Shown here: positions 51,877 to 60,772 of the stretch, piece after piece | Layout: the number at the start of each line of letters is the position of its first letter | Position numbering within the stretch: position 1 is the first letter of the stretch | Assembly: GCA_017309275.1 (NCBI GenBank) | Contig: JAFKLT010000049.1 | Coordinates: forward strand, 1 to 64,000 | Source: Sphingomonadales bacterium | GTDB lineage: Bacteria > Pseudomonadota > Alphaproteobacteria > Sphingomonadales > Sphingomonadaceae | Length of the DNA: 64,000 bases | Direction of reading: 5' to 3' | The notes under the pieces: model-generated | Database searches by the model: none | What the model saw: the letters and a program-made list of their open reading frames with translations, nothing else | What the model was told of the DNA's origin: nothing | Made by a program: the position numbers and the translations under genes

Positions 51877-52781
51877 AGAATCTTCTGGAGTGCGGCGAGC
51901 AGCGTCTGCCGCGCCGTCAGGGCTGCGAGCGCGATAGCCAATAGCGGCAGCGCCAGCAAGAGCGCCCAGCCGGCGGCGCCGAGCGACGCCGTCGCGGCGA
52001 GCCCGGAGGTTATTCCCGACCATTGCCAGCCGATCAGCAGCAAGATCGCCGCGGCGACCGCAGTGCCGAGTGCGATGCCATAGGCGGTGTCGATCGCGAT
52101 GCGGCGCTGAAACAGGCGCGTGATCTGCTGGTCGGTGGCGCCGATCAGGTGCAGCATCTCGATCGTCGCATAATGGGTGCCCAGCGCGGCGCGCGCGGTC
52201 ATGATCACGATTGCCGCGCTGGCGGCCGTCATCAGCAGGACGAGCGCCCCCGCGATCCACGCGAGCGAGCGGATCAGCCGCGCGACCGGGCCAAGCCATT
52301 CGGCGTGCGGAATGATGCGCGCGCCCGGCGCCACGCGTTCGACGAGTGCGCGGAGCTGCGCCATATGGCCTGCGCGATCCTCGCCGACGAAGTCGATATC
52401 GACCAGCGCGGGAAGGGGAAGCGACTGAAGCACTGGGTCGTCGCCTTCGGCGCTGCCGAACCATTGGCCCAGCGTCGCCCTCAATTCGGCCTGTTCGACC
52501 GCGCGCGCCGATCGCACGAAGGGCTGTGCCGCGGCGGCGCGGCGCAATGCCGCCGCCTGTTCGGCGCGGGTGATCGGGTTGGCGGTGACGATCTGCACCG
52601 TGACGCGCCCGGCGATCGCGTCTCCGATCGCATTTGCCGACCGCGCGAGGCCGACCCCCGCCGCGGCGGCGAGCAGCGTCAGCAGCATCAGGATGGCAAT
52701 GACCCAAGGCGTCGGTCCCGACAGGCGGCGGTCGGGAAGCAAGCGGCGATGCTGGGCGGGGACGCGCGGGATGATCATCAC
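51873..52781 (-). CDS. ftsX: Cell division protein FtsX-like permease
   Basis: A 302-residue membrane protein. It has an N-terminal helix (PWVIAILMLLTLLAAAAGVGLA), a periplasmic domain of about 130 residues, and three C-terminal helices around TARAALGTHYATIEMLHLIGATDQQITRLFQRRIAIDT, the FtsX pattern. With FtsE it controls septal cell-wall hydrolases. The first codon is GTG overlapping the ftsE stop (GTGA); an ATG follows immediately and may be the actual start. It is coupled to ydcF by ATGA. Confidence 0.88.
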   Translation of the reverse strand: MMIIPRVPAQHRRLLPDRRLSGPTPWVIAILMLLTLLAAAAGVGLARSANAIGDAIAGRVTVQIVTANPITRAEQAAALRRAAAAQPFVRSARAVEQAELRATLGQWFGSAEGDDPVLQSLPLPALVDIDFVGEDRAGHMAQLRALVERVAPGARIIPHAEWLGPVARLIRSLAWIAGALVLLMTAASAAIVIMTARAALGTHYATIEMLHLIGATDQQITRLFQRRIAIDTAYGIALGTAVAAAILLLIGWQWSGITSGLAATASLGAAGWALLLALPLLAIALAALTARQTLLAALQKIL

Positions 52782-53500
52782 GACCTGTTCGGCGGATAGC
52801 GCAGCGCGCCCGTGGGGTCCGACAGCCGGCCCTTTTCCAGCCGCATCATCTGCGCATTCTCGATGCGGCTGATCAGGTGAATGTCGTGGGTCGCGACGAC
52901 GACGGTGGTGCCAAGGCGGTTCAGCGCCTCGAACAATCCCAGCAGTCGCATCGCCATGTCGGGGTCGACGTTACCCGTCGGTTCGTCGGCGACCAGAAGC
53001 TGCGGGCGCGCGATCACTGCGCGCGCGATGGCGACGCGCTGCTGCTCGCCGCCCGACAGCGTCGGCGGAAAGGCGTGTGCGCGATCGCCAAGGCCGATCC
53101 AGCTCAGCATTTCGCCCACCGGACCCGACAGATCCTCTTCGCTGACGCCCGCGATGCGGAGCGGCAGCGCGATATTGTCGCGCGCCGACAGATGCGGGAT
53201 CAGCCGGAAGTCCTGGAACACGACGCCGATGCGGCGGCGAAAGCCGGGCAGGCGGTGGCGCGGCATGCTGACCAGATCCTCGCCGAACAATCGCACGATA
53301 CCGCGGCTGGGCCGCTGCGCGAGGTACAGCATCTTCAGCAGCGATGTCTTGCCCGCGCCCGACGCACCGGTGAGAAAATAGAAGCTGCCGGGCTGCAGGT
53401 TGAAGCTGACATCGCTCAAAACCTCGGCATCAGGGCCATAACGAAGGCCAACGCCGCTGAATTCCACCATGGCCCCGCCGGGACGAGGGGGCGAGGTCAT
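52778..53500 (-). CDS. ftsE: Cell division ATP-binding protein FtsE
   Basis: A 240-residue ABC ATPase. Walker A GASGAGKTSLLKML, Q-loop VVFQDFRLIPHL, signature TLSGGEQQRVAIARAVIARPQLLVADEPTGNVDPDMA (Walker B and D-loop) and H-loop VVATHD are all present; DNIALPLRIAG and the GNVDP form are typical of FtsE. The frame is open upstream to 53926, but ATG 53500 gives a family-like N-terminus and an upstream AGG. The ATG at 53470 is a shorter alternative. It overlaps ftsX. Confidence 0.92.
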   Translation of the reverse strand: MTSPPRPGGAMVEFSGVGLRYGPDAEVLSDVSFNLQPGSFYFLTGASGAGKTSLLKMLYLAQRPSRGIVRLFGEDLVSMPRHRLPGFRRRIGVVFQDFRLIPHLSARDNIALPLRIAGVSEEDLSGPVGEMLSWIGLGDRAHAFPPTLSGGEQQRVAIARAVIARPQLLVADEPTGNVDPDMAMRLLGLFEALNRLGTTVVVATHDIHLISRIENAQMMRLEKGRLSDPTGALRYPPNRS

Positions 53501-53658
53501 GACGCCACCGCCACGCGGAATCGCGGCCCGAAAGCGACGCGGAACTGGGCGGTTGGGGCGCTCATGCCCCCGCCTGTTACATGCCTGTCCACAGAGGTAA
53601 AGCGGGAAGCGCAACGCGGCGCTTGCAACGCGCGAATCGGCGTGTTTAGAGGGGCTCC

Positions 53659-54435
53659 ATGATCCTAGCCTGCCCGTCCTGCCATACGCGTTATGTCGTG
53701 CCCGATACGGCGATAGGACCCACTGGACGCACCGTGCGCTGCGCCAATTGCCGTCATAGCTGGTTTCAGGAGCCCGCGGCACCCGCCGCCACGGCGGCAT
53801 CGCAGCCCCCACCGGCACCTGAACCCGCACCCGCGCCGGGCGCCGAGGAGGCTGCGCCCGCGCCAACGCCCGCGCCCGCTCCGTTTGTCGAAGAGCCTCT
53901 TGCCGAGGCCGCGTCGGCCCCGCCACCCCAGGCCTTTGCCGCGCCCGAACCGCAGATCGTCACGCCCCCCGCGGACGACGCGCCGCTTCCCTTCCGCCGT
54001 CCGCGCCGGAGCCCGGCGAAGCGCTGGACGTGGATCGCCGCCAGCGCCGCCGCGCTGATGCTTGCCGCCACCGGCGCGCTCTATTGGTTCGGACTGCCGG
54101 GCTGGGCACAGGGGTTGGGGATTCCGGGAATGTCCGACGAGCCCGATCTGGTCATCGAACTGCCGCCGAACCAGGATCATCGCGAGCTTGCCGACGGCAC
54201 CATCTATTTCGCGGCGTCGGGTGTGATCATCAACCCGACCGATCGTGAACAGCGCGTTCCGCCGATCCTGGCCGAACTGCGCGATGCGCAGGGCACGATC
54301 GTCTATAGCTGGACGATCAAGCCGCCGGTGCGGATGCTGCCGCCGAACGAAAAGGTCAATTTCAGCGAGGCGAAGCTCGACATTCCTCGCCGTGCGACGC
54401 AGCTGACCGTCAGCTGGGCGCTACCGAAGGGCTGA
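53659..54435 (+). CDS. MJ0042-type zinc-ribbon membrane protein
   Basis: A 258-residue protein. The N-terminal ribbon [32 protein letters not shown] has two C-x2-C pairs (residues 5-8 and 28-31) as in the zinc_ribbon/MJ0042 family. A long Pro/Ala-rich linker (about residues 40-115), one transmembrane helix ([20 protein letters not shown]) and a C-terminal periplasmic domain ([40 protein letters not shown]) follow. Function unknown. It diverges from ftsE across 158 bp. Confidence 0.8.
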   Translation: MILACPSCHTRYVVPDTAIGPTGRTVRCANCRHSWFQEPAAPAATAASQPPPAPEPAPAPGAEEAAPAPTPAPAPFVEEPLAEAASAPPPQAFAAPEPQIVTPPADDAPLPFRRPRRSPAKRWTWIAASAAALMLAATGALYWFGLPGWAQGLGIPGMSDEPDLVIELPPNQDHRELADGTIYFAASGVIINPTDREQRVPPILAELRDAQGTIVYSWTIKPPVRMLPPNEKVNFSEAKLDIPRRATQLTVSWALPKG

Positions 54436-54466
54436 AAATTCCGTCTGTTACGGTGACGTCACGGCG

Positions 54467-55531
54467 TCACAGGCTGAGCGCGGCGGCGAGCGACAGGAGA
54501 AAGCTCGTCACGGTGGCGACAATGATCGGCGCAAAGCTTCGCCATCCCTGATCCAGCAGCAGGTGCAATCGCGCCTTCATCGCGGTGGCGACGATCGCGA
54601 GCAGGAGAAGTGCCGACGCGGCGGTTGCGGCCGCGCTTTGTACCGGCTTCGGGATCGCGATCAGCGAATTCACCGCCGCGATAGCCAGAAAGCCGAGGAT
54701 GAACCAGGGCAGGCGCAGCGGAATGCGCGTCTTGCCCGCGCCGCCGTCGCCGCTCCGTCCTAGCCACAGCGCGACGAGCATGAGCATCGGGGCCAGCAGC
54801 GCGACGCGCGTCAGCTTGACGATCGTCGCAACCTCGCCCGCTTGCGGAGAGAAGGAAAATCCCCCGCCAATCGCCTGCGCGACGTCATGGATCGACGCGC
54901 CGATCAGAAAGCCGGCCTGCGCATCGGTGAGGCCGAGCTGCGCCGCGAGCACGGGGTAGAGCGTCATCGCCAGCGCGCTCGCGACGGTGATGCCGACGAG
55001 GGTGAGGGTGAAGCGCGCCTGGTCGACGCGCTTGTCGCCGATCAGCGAATAGAGCGCGAGCGCGGCCGACGCGCCGCAGATGGCGGTCGCGCCGCCGGCG
55101 AGCAGCGCGGCGTGCTTTTCCTGCGCGAACAGGCGCGCGCTCGCGACGGTAATGACGATCACGGCCAGCATGATCAGGACCAGCAGCGCGAAGGGAAGCG
55201 GCCCGAGCTCGGCGAGCTGCGCGGCGGTGATCCGCGCGCCGACCAGGACGATCCCGATGCGCAGCGCGGTCTGCGACATCAGGTCCAGCCCTGCATGGGT
55301 GCGCTTGTCCTGCGACAGGAAGGATAGAGCCAGGCCGATGAGCAGGCCCATCAGTACCAGCGGCGCGGCGTAGTGATCGGCCAGCCACGCGGCGGCTAGC
55401 GCCGCGATCGCGGTGACGAATGCCCCCGGCAGATAGTCGCGCCATTGCCGCTTGGCAGGCGGCGCAGTCTCGAGCTGCATTTCGCCGTAAAGATCGGCGG
55501 CCATCGGCCAGCTATGGTCGGACGTCTGCAT
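54467..55531 (-). CDS. YeiH/YadS-type putative sulfate exporter family protein
   Basis: A 354-residue inner-membrane protein with 10 or so helices. Features are PLVLMGLLIGLALSF, GLDLMSQTALRIGIVLVGARITAAQLAELG, LLAGGATAICGASAALAL and GFLIGASIHDVAQAIGGGFSFSPQAGEVATIVKLTRVALLAPM, all of which are signatures of the PSE/YeiH family. The first 30 residues are a soluble lead. The substrate is uncertain; sulfate or sulfonate export was proposed for relatives. It is alone on this strand, 31 bp from the zinc-ribbon gene. Confidence 0.88.
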   Translation of the reverse strand: MQTSDHSWPMAADLYGEMQLETAPPAKRQWRDYLPGAFVTAIAALAAAWLADHYAAPLVLMGLLIGLALSFLSQDKRTHAGLDLMSQTALRIGIVLVGARITAAQLAELGPLPFALLVLIMLAVIVITVASARLFAQEKHAALLAGGATAICGASAALALYSLIGDKRVDQARFTLTLVGITVASALAMTLYPVLAAQLGLTDAQAGFLIGASIHDVAQAIGGGFSFSPQAGEVATIVKLTRVALLAPMLMLVALWLGRSGDGGAGKTRIPLRLPWFILGFLAIAAVNSLIAIPKPVQSAAATAASALLLLAIVATAMKARLHLLLDQGWRSFAPIIVATVTSFLLSLAAALSL

Positions 55532-55631
55532 GGCTCTTCCCCCGCTCGAGCGTCGCTTCGCATATCCGCGCCTGATGGTCGATAGGCCATTGCTGGCGAG
55601 CCGCGCTCTTGCTAGAGGCCCCGCTCTACCG

Positions 55632-55708
<77 letters not shown>

Positions 55709-56187
55709 TTTCCCACAATGCCGGGCACTGAGCCCTCCTCGGCTTCCGAGACGCGTGTGGGAGCGGTGAGAGCAAACTGCCTTCGCTCCAATGCAGGTGG
55801 CCCTTAGCGCAGCTTCTGTAAGCCGCACCTTGCATATCTGCTTCGGTGCAGGGCCGGCCACACCATTACGTCTCAAAGACCTGGCGATGGGACGCTTTCG
55901 GCGACCCTGTTAGAACGGGCTTGAAGCCGCCGTCTTGGGCGACCGGCGCGACCATTCCCTTTATATCTCTGTGCGGTGCCTTGGTCCGGGCGTGTCGCTT
56001 GACGGGCGGGCCGTATTCCGAAGAATATTGCCCGGGCTTTGCGGAGCGCGCGGCCTTCGGCCTCAATCGCAATCCGGATGCGCGGAGCGCGGCGTGAAAA
56101 ATAAAATCATATTATATATCGATCCATCTTGATAATAAATCATATGATCGATATCGCTTCGTGCGACGATATTAGGAGAGGTGGCAA
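55709..56187. other. Gene-poor region after tRNA-Arg
   Basis: This 479 bp stretch has no convincing gene. An 83-codon frame at 55846-56097 and a 68-codon frame on the other strand show no recognisable family, so either may be decayed coding sequence. From about 56098 the DNA becomes strongly AT-rich and holds the promoter and regulator-like motif of the dioxygenase gene. No copy of the tRNA 3' end was seen, so this cannot be called an integration site. Confidence 0.5.
56116..56154. promoter_or_regulatory. Inverted repeat and shared cluster motif before the PhyH gene
   Basis: ATATCGATC (56116-56124) and GATCGATAT (56146-56154) form a perfect 9-bp inverted repeat with a 21-bp spacer. The right half contains CATATGATCGATATCG (56141-56156), related to motifs before the TonB receptor and GntR genes. 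It lies 34 bp before the start, over the likely promoter. Confidence 0.5.
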
Positions 56188-57036
56188 ATGTCAGTGGAGG
56201 CTCTGGAGCAGCGTTTCGCCGAATTTCGTGAGCGCGGATATACGATTTTCGAGGGTGCTTACGACGCCGGGCAGATGCAGGCGTGGAAGGACCGCTATGA
56301 CGATATGGTCCGGCGTAATACGCCGCCCGGCGCCGCCGAGCCGCGGCTGCGCGTCACCAGCGCGCTGGAGCAGGAGCCCGGACTGATGCTGCCCGCGGTC
56401 AACAATCAGGACGTCCTGGATTTTGCCGAGCGCGTGATGGGGCCTTTCGTCCAGCTCGACAATCTGACCTTCATGGCTTTCCCGTCGGAGCCCAAGGAGC
56501 AGGCGGAAGGCAAGGTCAGCTTCTGGCATCGCGACCGATGGGGCTGGATGCCCGAGGGCCCTCAATATATCCGGCCTATGGCGTGCAATGCGATCTGCTA
56601 TCTGCAGGATCTTACCGACGAATATGGTCCGCTGCGTATCATCGAAGGATCGCATCGGCGAGCGGTGACGATCGAATCGGACGCGCATCGCACCCAGCCG
56701 CATCCGGAGGAAACGGTGCTGAACGTGAAGGCGGGCGACGTGGTCTTCACGCATTGTTCGCTGCTGCACACCGGCACGCCGAACACGTCGGGCAAGCCGC
56801 GCTATTTCTTCAGCACTTACTATAATCGCGTGGGCTTGCCGACGCGTGACAATCACAACGGGCCGGCGGTCCAGCGGATCGTCGAAGCCGCGCGGACGCG
56901 CAACGACCGCCGCCTGATGCGCCTTTTCGGCGTCGACGACCTGATCGAGGCCCGCGCCAACTGCCTGTTCCTCCGCCCCGACGAGGAAATGTGGAGCCGG
57001 TGGATCGCGGAGGACCGCGCCGCGCTCGAACAGTGA
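56188..57036 (+). CDS. Phytanoyl-CoA dioxygenase (PhyH) family protein
   Basis: A 282-residue Fe(II)/2-oxoglutarate-dependent oxygenase. The metal site is formed by HRDRW (His and Asp near residues 114 and 116) and the distal His in CSLLHTGTPN; the 2-oxoglutarate arginine is probably in GKPRYFFSTYYNRVG. YLQDLTDEYGPLRIIEGSH is typical of PhyH. The substrate is unknown; it is probably a lipid-like or small hydroxylatable acid taken up by the nearby receptor. GGAGAG lies upstream of the ATG. It overlaps the hydrolase by GTGA. Confidence 0.85.
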   Translation: MSVEALEQRFAEFRERGYTIFEGAYDAGQMQAWKDRYDDMVRRNTPPGAAEPRLRVTSALEQEPGLMLPAVNNQDVLDFAERVMGPFVQLDNLTFMAFPSEPKEQAEGKVSFWHRDRWGWMPEGPQYIRPMACNAICYLQDLTDEYGPLRIIEGSHRRAVTIESDAHRTQPHPEETVLNVKAGDVVFTHCSLLHTGTPNTSGKPRYFFSTYYNRVGLPTRDNHNGPAVQRIVEAARTRNDRRLMRLFGVDDLIEARANCLFLRPDEEMWSRWIAEDRAALEQ

Positions 57037-57806
57037 CGACGGGTCTGCGAACCGCGCACCTGGGCGAGGTGCCGCTGCTATGGGCGGAGCCGGCGGGCGC
57101 CGTCGCACGTCCGCTCGTGCTTTGGCTGCATGCTTTCAGCTGGACCAAGGAAGAGGTCGCTCGCCAGCTTTCCGACCTGGCGGCGCGGGGCTTTGTCGCA
57201 GTGAGCTGGGACCTTCCGCAGCATGGCGAGCGGGGCAGCGAGACGCCCGAAGAAATCAGGCTGCGGGTCCGCAGCGATCTGCGGCGCCATTTCTGGCCCA
57301 TTCTTGCCCAGGCGGTCGAGGAGGTTCCGGCGATCGTCGACTGGGCGGTCGCGCATTTCGATGTGCGGCCGAACGTGGCGATCGGCGGCGTGTCGATGGG
57401 CGGCGACATTGCGGTGGCCGCCGCGGGCATCGATCGTCGCATCGATCGTGTCGCGGCGGTCCTTGCCACGCCTGACTGGTTGCGCCCGGGTTCGATCGAG
57501 CCGCAGGGCACGGCCGACGAGGTGCAATGGGGCTTGTATCGCCGGTTCGATCCGCTGACCAACGCCGGGCATTATAGCCATTGCCCCGAGATGCTGTTCG
57601 TATGCGGAGGCGAAGACCGACAGGTCCCTCCCGAGGGAGCCGGAGCCTTTGCCGATCTGCTGGGCGATATGTACGCGAAGCGTCACCGGCGGCTGGCAAT
57701 CGCACGCGAAGGCGGGATTGCGCACCGGTTCACGCCCTGGATGTGGGCGGAGGCCATGGCGTGGTTCGAGGCCGGTCTGGCCGCCGACCTCGGGCCGTCC
57801 CGCTAG
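57033..57806 (+). CDS. Alpha/beta hydrolase fold protein
   Basis: A 257-residue hydrolase. LVLWLHAFSWTKEEV, SWDLPQHGERGS, the nucleophile elbow GGVSMGGDIA and the late GGIAHRFTPWMW with a probable catalytic His are visible, and the acid is likely in CGGEDRQVP. It starts at GTG 57033, which overlaps the dioxygenase TGA, so the two are co-translated. It could cleave an ester or C-C bond in the product made by the dioxygenase; this is inference. Confidence 0.85.
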   Translation: MTTGLRTAHLGEVPLLWAEPAGAVARPLVLWLHAFSWTKEEVARQLSDLAARGFVAVSWDLPQHGERGSETPEEIRLRVRSDLRRHFWPILAQAVEEVPAIVDWAVAHFDVRPNVAIGGVSMGGDIAVAAAGIDRRIDRVAAVLATPDWLRPGSIEPQGTADEVQWGLYRRFDPLTNAGHYSHCPEMLFVCGGEDRQVPPEGAGAFADLLGDMYAKRHRRLAIAREGGIAHRFTPWMWAEAMAWFEAGLAADLGPSR

Positions 57807-57865
57807 CCCAATATGGCACGACCGATCGGGGGAATGGCGGAGCGGCTTGACGTCAAAAATAATTA

Positions 57866-57892
57866 GGCATATTAAATGATCTGTATATAGAG
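57866..57892 (+). promoter_or_regulatory. Shared cluster motif before the TonB receptor
   Basis: In the AT-rich gap between the hydrolase and receptor genes, GGCATATTAAATGATC is followed by TGTATATAGAG. The GntR gene promoter has GGCACATAAATATGATC followed by GAATATAGAG (62897-62923). The two blocks are nearly identical apart from single-base gaps. Confidence 0.55.
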
Positions 57893-57991
57893 AAACAATA
57901 TGCTATTATAGTGCGCCGTGGCGGGGATTGCGCGGCCTTAAGATAACGATAATCGGTCGGAATTGCTGGCCGGCCAAAATGGGAGGAAGGC

Positions 57992-60643
57992 ATGTTGCGT
58001 AAAGCGCTACTAATATCCGCATCTGCGATGGCGATAACGTCGCTGACGGGCGTTGCGCACGCTCAGGAGCGGGCGAGTGAAGCGTCGGGGCAGGGGACCG
58101 ACGATCAGGAAATCATCGTCACCGGCGTCTTCAGTGCGACCTCGATCGAACGCGCGCCGATTTCGATTACCGCCGTCACCGAAGATGTGCTGAAGCGCCA
58201 GGCGCCGATCAGCTCTGCGGACGCGCTGAAGAGCGTTCCCGGCGTGTTCGTCAACTCCTCGCTGGGCGAAATTCGCAACATCGTCTTTTCCCGCGGCGTC
58301 TCGGCACGCTCGCTCGAGGCTGCCGGCGGCTATTTCTATGTCTCGCTGCAGGAGGACGGCCTGCCTGTCGAACCGGTGACGGCAACGAACTTCGGCCCCG
58401 ACTATTTCAGCCGCCTCGACCTGATGAACAACCGCATCGAGGCGCTGCGCGGCGGGACCGCGGTGGTCACCGGCGCGAACGCTCCGGGCGGTATCTTCAA
58501 CTATATCTCGAAGACCGGGAAATCGGCGCCGGGCACGCAGTTCCAGTTCAAGGGCGGGCTTGAGGGCGACGGCAAATCGCCGCTCTATCGCTTCGACGCC
58601 TATACGGGCGGCCAAATCGGCGACAGCGACGTCTATTATGCGCTCGGCGGTTTCTATCGCGCCAGCGATGGGGCTCGCTATCCGGGCTACAAGCTCAACA
58701 AGGGTGGCCAGATTCGCGGCAATCTGTTGTGGGATTATGGTGCAGGGTCGCTCACGATCCGCGGGAAATATCTGAACGACCATAACGGCTGGTTCGAGAC
58801 GCTGCCCGCGCGCAACTTCAAGGATCCGAAGATCCTGGCGCCTTACACCAATCTGTCCTCGGTGCTGCCCCCGGCATCGCCGCACAGCTATGCAGAATTC
58901 GGCACTGGCAAGATCCGCAACTGGGACGGATCGGAACTCGTCAAGAGCACCGCCGTGGCCTTTGACGTGAACTGGCGTCATGACCTGACCGACAATATCC
59001 AGATCAGCAACAACTTCCGCTTTTCTCGGAACAAGGCGCACTGGAACACGGTGGCGGTCAACTTTGCGACGCCGCTGACCGATGCCGATGGTGGTATCCG
59101 CACGATCCAGAGCACCAACGGGATCGACGGCACCTATACCTATCGCCTTCCCGACGGAACGGTCGCCGCCGTGGTGTCGCAGGTGGGCGCGACGCGCACG
59201 CTGGTCGTGAACAACCTGCCCAACCAGAATATCCTCACCGGCGGCATCATGGCGGGTCTGGCCTATCAGCCGGATTTCCGGTCGCAGACGTTCCAGGATC
59301 AGCTGACGATATCGGGAACCTTCGGGCGCCATCATCTCGCGCTTGGGGCCTATTTCGACAAGTCCACCTTTCACCAGCGCTTCTCGGGCGCCGGTGGCGG
59401 CATCATGACCCTCGAGCCGCGGCCGGTGCTCTTGAGCACGACGCTGACGCGCCCCGACGGGTCGGTCTATCTCGTCACCGATTCGTCGGGGTGGGCGGGC
59501 ATCGGCCAGGGCCTCGCCATTCGCGAGAGCGGGACCAAGATGACCGACATCTCGATCTATGGCGGTGATACCTGGGAGGCGACCGACAAGCTCACCATCG
59601 ATATCGGCGCCCGCTACGAAAGCCTGCGGTACGACTCCTTCACCTATCTGCCCGTGGCTTTCACCGGCAACAAGCTGACCACCGGCGGGCGCGATGGCAA
59701 TGTGCTGACGCTCTACGACAATGCAACCACGGCGCGCGGTGCACGGCTGCCCTTCAAGCGCAAATATGATTATTTCGCTTTCTCGGGTTCGGCCGCCTAT
59801 CAACTCACCGATACGTTCCAGGCCTATGTCCGATACACCAGCGGCAAAAAGGCGCCCGATTTCGGCATTCTGTCGGGGATCACGACGCCTGCGGCGATCG
59901 CGACGATCTTCCCCTCAGCTGAGAAGATCCAGCAGATCGAGATGGGACTGAAGTATCGCGACAATGGCATGTTCATTCAGGCTTTTCCGTTCTGGAGCAA
60001 GAATTCGAACATCGCGGACAATCAGACCTTCACCTACAAGGCTGGGACGCCGAACGCGGGCACCAACTATTCGCCGCCGCCGGTCTTCGGCCAGGTCGAA
60101 ACCTATGGCATCGAGATTTCGGGCGACTTCGATCTGACCAGCCAGCTGAATCTGCATGCCGACCTGACGCTGCAGGATCCGAAGTCGAAGGGGTTCAGCA
60201 CCTATACCCAGGGGCCCAAAGGCGACGGGACCGACGATATCGTCAGCACCGTCCCGCCGGGAACGGCGGACAATAATCCAAAGATCATCGCCCGCGCGAC
60301 GGCGACATATCGCCCGATCGAGGCGCTGTCGCTCTTCGCCACCTATTCCTATCTCGGCAAGCGCGCCGCGAACCGCCGCGACGCCTGGTATCTGCCCGGC
60401 TTCAGCACGGTCGACGTCGGTATTGCGTGGGATGTGAACAGCAATTTCAGCGTCCAGGGTAATGTCACCAACCTGTTCAACACCGTCGGCATCATGGGCT
60501 GGGCGAAGGGCGGCAGCCTGCTGACCGCGCTCGACCGACAGACGCTGACACCGGCGCAGGTGGCGGCCGATCCCAACCAGCTGTTCTCGGTCCTGCCGAA
60601 CCAGCCGCGGGCATTCTATCTTACGCTCTCGCTGAAGCTCTGA
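57992..60643 (+). CDS. TonB-dependent outer-membrane receptor, accessory cluster
   Basis: An 883-residue receptor with signal peptide (KALLISASAMAITSLTGVAHAQ), TonB box EIIVTGVFSATS, a plug (ADALKSVPGVFVNSSLGEIRNIVFSRGVSARSL, RLDLMNNRIEALRGGTAVVTGANAPGGIFNYIS) and a barrel ending in FYLTLSLKL. It is longer than the receptor at 43.6 kb and not closely similar to it. The start at 57992 has GGAGGA upstream. It probably imports the substrate of the adjacent oxygenase and hydrolase. The MFS gene 129 bp downstream may be in the same transcript. Confidence 0.92.
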   Translation: MLRKALLISASAMAITSLTGVAHAQERASEASGQGTDDQEIIVTGVFSATSIERAPISITAVTEDVLKRQAPISSADALKSVPGVFVNSSLGEIRNIVFSRGVSARSLEAAGGYFYVSLQEDGLPVEPVTATNFGPDYFSRLDLMNNRIEALRGGTAVVTGANAPGGIFNYISKTGKSAPGTQFQFKGGLEGDGKSPLYRFDAYTGGQIGDSDVYYALGGFYRASDGARYPGYKLNKGGQIRGNLLWDYGAGSLTIRGKYLNDHNGWFETLPARNFKDPKILAPYTNLSSVLPPASPHSYAEFGTGKIRNWDGSELVKSTAVAFDVNWRHDLTDNIQISNNFRFSRNKAHWNTVAVNFATPLTDADGGIRTIQSTNGIDGTYTYRLPDGTVAAVVSQVGATRTLVVNNLPNQNILTGGIMAGLAYQPDFRSQTFQDQLTISGTFGRHHLALGAYFDKSTFHQRFSGAGGGIMTLEPRPVLLSTTLTRPDGSVYLVTDSSGWAGIGQGLAIRESGTKMTDISIYGGDTWEATDKLTIDIGARYESLRYDSFTYLPVAFTGNKLTTGGRDGNVLTLYDNATTARGARLPFKRKYDYFAFSGSAAYQLTDTFQAYVRYTSGKKAPDFGILSGITTPAAIATIFPSAEKIQQIEMGLKYRDNGMFIQAFPFWSKNSNIADNQTFTYKAGTPNAGTNYSPPPVFGQVETYGIEISGDFDLTSQLNLHADLTLQDPKSKGFSTYTQGPKGDGTDDIVSTVPPGTADNNPKIIARATATYRPIEALSLFATYSYLGKRAANRRDAWYLPGFSTVDVGIAWDVNSNFSVQGNVTNLFNTVGIMGWAKGGSLLTALDRQTLTPAQVAADPNQLFSVLPNQPRAFYLTLSLKL

Positions 60644-60772
60644 GCGAATGCGCATTGGTCCGCGGTCCGCGGTCGGCCGAAAGCTTGTTGCGAGCGCACG
60701 GGCGATGGTTAGACGGGGCCGCGGATCATCTGCGCATGGCGGTTTGACGTGTTGGCGGGAAAGGGCGGGCAG

